Origin: VRUE01 sp963747765
Lineage (GTDB): Bacteria; Actinomycetota; Thermoleophilia; Solirubrobacterales; 70-9
Direction of reading: 5' to 3'
Length of the DNA: 64,000 bases
Assembly: GCA_963747765.1 (NCBI GenBank)
Contig: CAVVGH010000008.1
Span: 1 to 64,000, forward strand
This document shows, piece by piece, positions 61,303-64,000 of this stretch. Within the stretch, counting starts at the first letter, position 1. Each line of letters begins with the position of its first letter. The translations under genes and the position numbers were made by a program. The notes under the pieces were generated by a model, which was given only the letters and a program-made list of their open reading frames with translations, ran no database searches and was not told the DNA's origin.

Positions 61303-62544
61303 ATGCGCGCATCCTTCTTCACTTCAAGTCTTGGCGCGACCCGTGGCAGGTCGCTGCTGGCGGCTGTCGCGCTGCTGGCGGCTGTCGGCGCGATCGGCGC
61401 TTTCGCGGGAGGTGCGCCCGGGGCGACGCTGCAGGAAAAGCTCCAGGAAACGCAGGGCAAGCTCGAGCACGTACGCAAGAGCAAGGGCTCGCTTGCCACG
61501 ACGATCGCTGAACAAAACGCGGCGATCGACTCGATGCTCGGCGAAGTCTCTCGCCTGCGCCAGCGCCAGCTCGCGCTCGAAGGCGAGCTGAGTGCCAAGC
61601 AGGACGAACTCGACCGCGCCAGTGCGAAGCTGGCCGCCGAGAAGCGCCGGCTGGCGCGGGTCCGTGCCCGGCTCCATCGCGCCCTCGGCGTCCTGCGCCA
61701 GCGCCTCGTGGCGATCTACGAGAGCGGCAGCCCCGACGTGACGAGCATCGTGCTGGGGTCCTCCAGCTGGTCGGACGTCGCCACCCGCACCGACTACCTG
61801 AGCTGGATACAGGACTACGACAATGCGGTCGCCGACCGCGTCAAGGCGCTGCGCAACCAGGTTCAGGCCGCCGTGGCGCGGATGGCCGAGATTCGCCGCC
61901 AGCTGAAGCGAACCCGCGACGCGATCGCGGTCAAAGAGCACCAGGCCGCGCGGGCGCGCGCCTCGGCGGCGGCGCGCTTCGCCGACCTCAAGTCGGCACA
62001 GGCAGAGCGCCGCGCCACGCTCGAATCGCTCGAGTCGCGAGAACAGGCGCTGGGCGACAACCTCGCCTCGATCTCCTCCGAGATCGCCAGCTCGGGTGGC
62101 CCGGTACCGGTCACCGCGCCGGCCCCGCTCACGCCTGGCGAGATCGCCAGCTACATCTCCGAAAGCCAGGCGAGCGTGCCAAGCGGTGCGCCCTCGGCCG
62201 TTGCGGCCGCGATCGAAGCGGCGAACTCGATCGCCACGACCCCCTACATCTGGGGTGGCGGCCACGGCTCCTTCAGCTCGTCCGGCTACGACTGCTCGGG
62301 CGCCGTCAGCTTCGCCCTGCACGGCGGCGGCTTCCTCGAAAGCCCGCTCGACTCGACTGGGCTGGAGACCTGGGGCGAACCGGGACCGGGTCATTGGATC
62401 ACGGTCTACGCGAACGCCGGCCACGCCTGGATGACGATTGCCGGCCTCGCCTTCGACACCGTGGGGGGCCCGGGCCCGCGCTGGCATTCCTCGCCGGTCG
62501 ACTCCACCGCGGGCTTCATCGCCCGCCACCCAAGCGGCTACTGA
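61303..62544 (+). CDS. Secreted coiled-coil NlpC/P60-like peptidoglycan peptidase
   Basis: 413 aa. Signal sequence RSLLAAVALLAAVGAIGAFA. Residues about 45-255 form a long coiled coil of the RipA/PcsB kind (LQETQGKLEHVRKSKGSL, RARLHRALGVLRQRLVAIYE). The C-terminal domain (about 300-413) has TTPYIWGGGHGSF, nucleophile GYDCSGAVSFALHG and His in ANAGHAWMTIAGL. It probably cleaves peptidoglycan stem peptides, with the coiled coil as an activity switch or FtsX-docking part (inference). It is a paralogue of the protein at 20406. Confidence 0.9.
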   Translation: MRASFFTSSLGATRGRSLLAAVALLAAVGAIGAFAGGAPGATLQEKLQETQGKLEHVRKSKGSLATTIAEQNAAIDSMLGEVSRLRQRQLALEGELSAKQDELDRASAKLAAEKRRLARVRARLHRALGVLRQRLVAIYESGSPDVTSIVLGSSSWSDVATRTDYLSWIQDYDNAVADRVKALRNQVQAAVARMAEIRRQLKRTRDAIAVKEHQAARARASAAARFADLKSAQAERRATLESLESREQALGDNLASISSEIASSGGPVPVTAPAPLTPGEIASYISESQASVPSGAPSAVAAAIEAANSIATTPYIWGGGHGSFSSSGYDCSGAVSFALHGGGFLESPLDSTGLETWGEPGPGHWITVYANAGHAWMTIAGLAFDTVGGPGPRWHSSPVDSTAGFIARHPSGY

Positions 62545-62662
62545 TCTTCGGCGGGCCAGCGGCGAAGCCGCCCCGCTGAGGCCCGGAGGGCAGTCGGGGA
62601 AGGCGCGGTACAGGCGTGCGGAACCGCATGGGCGTCGGCCGGTCAACTGTCGTTCGGACGCC

Positions 62663-64000
62663 TCAAGAGGGGGGCTCGGCAGCCTCGACCGGGTGGCCGA
62701 GCTCCTGCCAGGTGCCGACCCCTCCCCTGGCGACATGGATGACGGAGTCGAACCCCTCACGCTGCAGGATCGAGGCGGCCAGGCCGCTTCGCTTGCCGCC
62801 CTTGCAGATGGCCGCCACGGCCCGGTCTCGCGGGACCTCGCCAAGCCGCTTCGGCAGCTCTCCATAGGGGATGTGGAGCGAGTCGGGAATGTGCCCCTCG
62901 GCGAACTCATCGCCGCCGCGCACGTCCAGCACCAACGGGGCGCCGTCGCCCGCCAGGCGCTCGGCAAGCTCGCCGGGGCCGATCAGCTGGATTCGCTGCA
63001 CGGGTCGCTCCTCGGCGCGCCAGGCGGTCATCCCGCCGCCCAGGAAGCCGCGCACCCTGAGGCCAACCGCCGCCAGCAGCTCGGCGGCCTGCAGCTCGTT
63101 GCCGTCGGAGGCGGCGACCACGACCAGTTCCGCGTTCGGCGCCACGACCTGGGCAACCTTGGTGGCGAAGCCCGTGTCGTAGCCGGAGGCGCTGATCGCG
63201 CCCGGAATGTGGGCCTCGTCGAACTGTTCGTTGGTTCGCGAGTCGACCGCCTGGGCGCCCTCGGCGATCGCTGCCTCGAAGCGGCGGGGAGTCAGCCGCG
63301 CAGGGCCGCCGATCGCTTCGATCAGTGGGCCGCGGTTGAGCGTCACGATGTGCTCGACGTTGGGCGGGCGGTCGCCGAGCGTCGCCACCGCGTCCTCGAC
63401 GAACTCCTCCTCGCTGGCGAAGGCCAGCGCCCGGTTGTGGCGGCGCTCGAAGCCGATCGTCGAGGAGGCCTTCAGATCGATTCCGGAGCTCCCGCAGAGC
63501 GACCCGCCGAGGTGCCCGGGCCAGACCTCGACGTCGTCCGGCAGCCTCAGCAGCCGGTCGTGGAGCGAGTGAAAGATGCCGGCGGCGCCCTCTCGCGAGT
63601 CGATCGCCAGGTCGGGGCGGGCGACGTCGCCCACAAACAGGGAGTCGCCGGTCAGGATCGCCACCGGGTCCCCGCCGCGGCTCAAGTCGCGCAGCAGGAA
63701 GGAGGTGTGCTCGGGCCGGTGGCCGGGGGTGTGGATCGCCTCCACGGTCGTCTGGCCGATCTGCAGCGTCCAGCCGTCGGCGATCGCCTCGTGCTCGTAC
63801 TCGACCCGCGCCAGCTCGTGGATGTGGATCGTCGCACCGGTGGAGCGGGCGAGCCGGCCGTGCCCGGACACGTGGTCGGCGTGGTTGTGGGTCTCCAGCA
63901 CGTGCTCGATCCCCACGCCGTGCAGCCGGCTCAGCTGCAGGTAGGGGTCGATGTCCCACTGCGGGTCGACCACCGCGGCGACGCCGGCGTCCGCATCGCC
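62663..64000 (-). CDS. MBL-fold hydrolase with two rhodanese domains (persulfide dioxygenase-like), N-terminus cut by the window
   Basis: The reading frame continues past 64000, so the N-terminus is missing. The MBL part has LETHNHADHVSGH, EAIHTPGHRPEHTSF and LTGDSLFVGDVARPDL, the pattern of ETHE1-like persulfide dioxygenases. Two rhodanese domains follow. The first has QAVDSRTNEQFDEAHIPGA but lacks an active-site Cys (VVVAASDGNE). The second has VLDVRGGDEFAEGHIPDSL and Cys in AAICKGGKRS. It probably acts on persulfides from sulfide metabolism. Confidence 0.88.
   Translation of the reverse strand, partial: GDADAGVAAVVDPQWDIDPYLQLSRLHGVGIEHVLETHNHADHVSGHGRLARSTGATIHIHELARVEYEHEAIADGWTLQIGQTTVEAIHTPGHRPEHTSFLLRDLSRGGDPVAILTGDSLFVGDVARPDLAIDSREGAAGIFHSLHDRLLRLPDDVEVWPGHLGGSLCGSSGIDLKASSTIGFERRHNRALAFASEEEFVEDAVATLGDRPPNVEHIVTLNRGPLIEAIGGPARLTPRRFEAAIAEGAQAVDSRTNEQFDEAHIPGAISASGYDTGFATKVAQVVAPNAELVVVAASDGNELQAAELLAAVGLRVRGFLGGGMTAWRAEERPVQRIQLIGPGELAERLAGDGAPLVLDVRGGDEFAEGHIPDSLHIPYGELPKRLGEVPRDRAVAAICKGGKRSGLAASILQREGFDSVIHVARGGVGTWQELGHPVEAAEPPS

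Overview
The window is high-GC DNA that looks like a member of the Actinomycetota, most likely the Thermoleophilia/Solirubrobacterales. This placement is inferred from gene content: an ECF sigma factor with a CU044_5270-type partner, a TrpB2-type synthase, a bacterial eRF1-like protein, a phosphoribosyltransferase-hydrolase fusion and DUF2267/DUF2804 proteins. Several genes carry a -10-like hexamer only 6-8 nt before the start codon, which suggests leaderless mRNAs. No 16S rRNA or taxonomic marker is present, so the placement is tentative.

Layout. 1-8500 is accessory DNA. It starts with the 3' end of an initiator tRNA, followed by an AbiE-type type IV toxin-antitoxin pair whose toxin has an unusual C-terminal extension. 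An ISAzo13-like element, a TetR-controlled pair of dihydrofolate-reductase-like enzymes and an IS630 element inserted at the very 3' end of a fic gene complete it. 8500-16000 holds a secreted beta-helix surface protein, a lipoprotein, and an ECF sigma factor with its membrane partner. 15500-20000 carries release factor 3, ribonuclease J and a flavin reductase. 20400-26000 has an NlpC/P60-like secreted protein and a TetR - secreted protein - MMPL exporter operon. 26100-34700 contains a MoaD-like/beta-propeller pair, a secreted protease pair, a metallo-hydrolase, and a translationally coupled eRF1-like/phosphoribosyltransferase-hydrolase pair. 35200-46100 has 2-oxoacid dehydrogenase E1, TrpB2, a FEN nuclease, an ABC exporter, and a glnK-amt-cutA nitrogen operon. 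46100-64000 holds a class A penicillin-binding protein with a P-type ATPase, an alcohol dehydrogenase with a TreT-like glycosyltransferase, and a stress cassette (hydrolase, shortened Hsp20, universal stress protein). An M50 protease, an FAD oxidoreductase, a SpoU methyltransferase, a coiled-coil NlpC/P60 hydrolase and a metallo-beta-lactamase/rhodanese protein cut by the window edge follow.

The most striking property is structural. Some seventeen short tandem arrays (unit 18-68 bp, 2-5 copies, each with a different unit) sit almost all within about 60 nt of a start or stop codon, and some contain the start codon. In addition, four convergent gene pairs are separated by long, largely perfect hairpins (16-34 bp arms), and a dispersed repeat family recurs near gene ends. 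Several proteins have informative defects: a TetR gene without a canonical start, an Hsp20 lacking most of its alpha-crystallin domain, a hydrolase whose catalytic His is Gln, and a PII protein without Tyr51.
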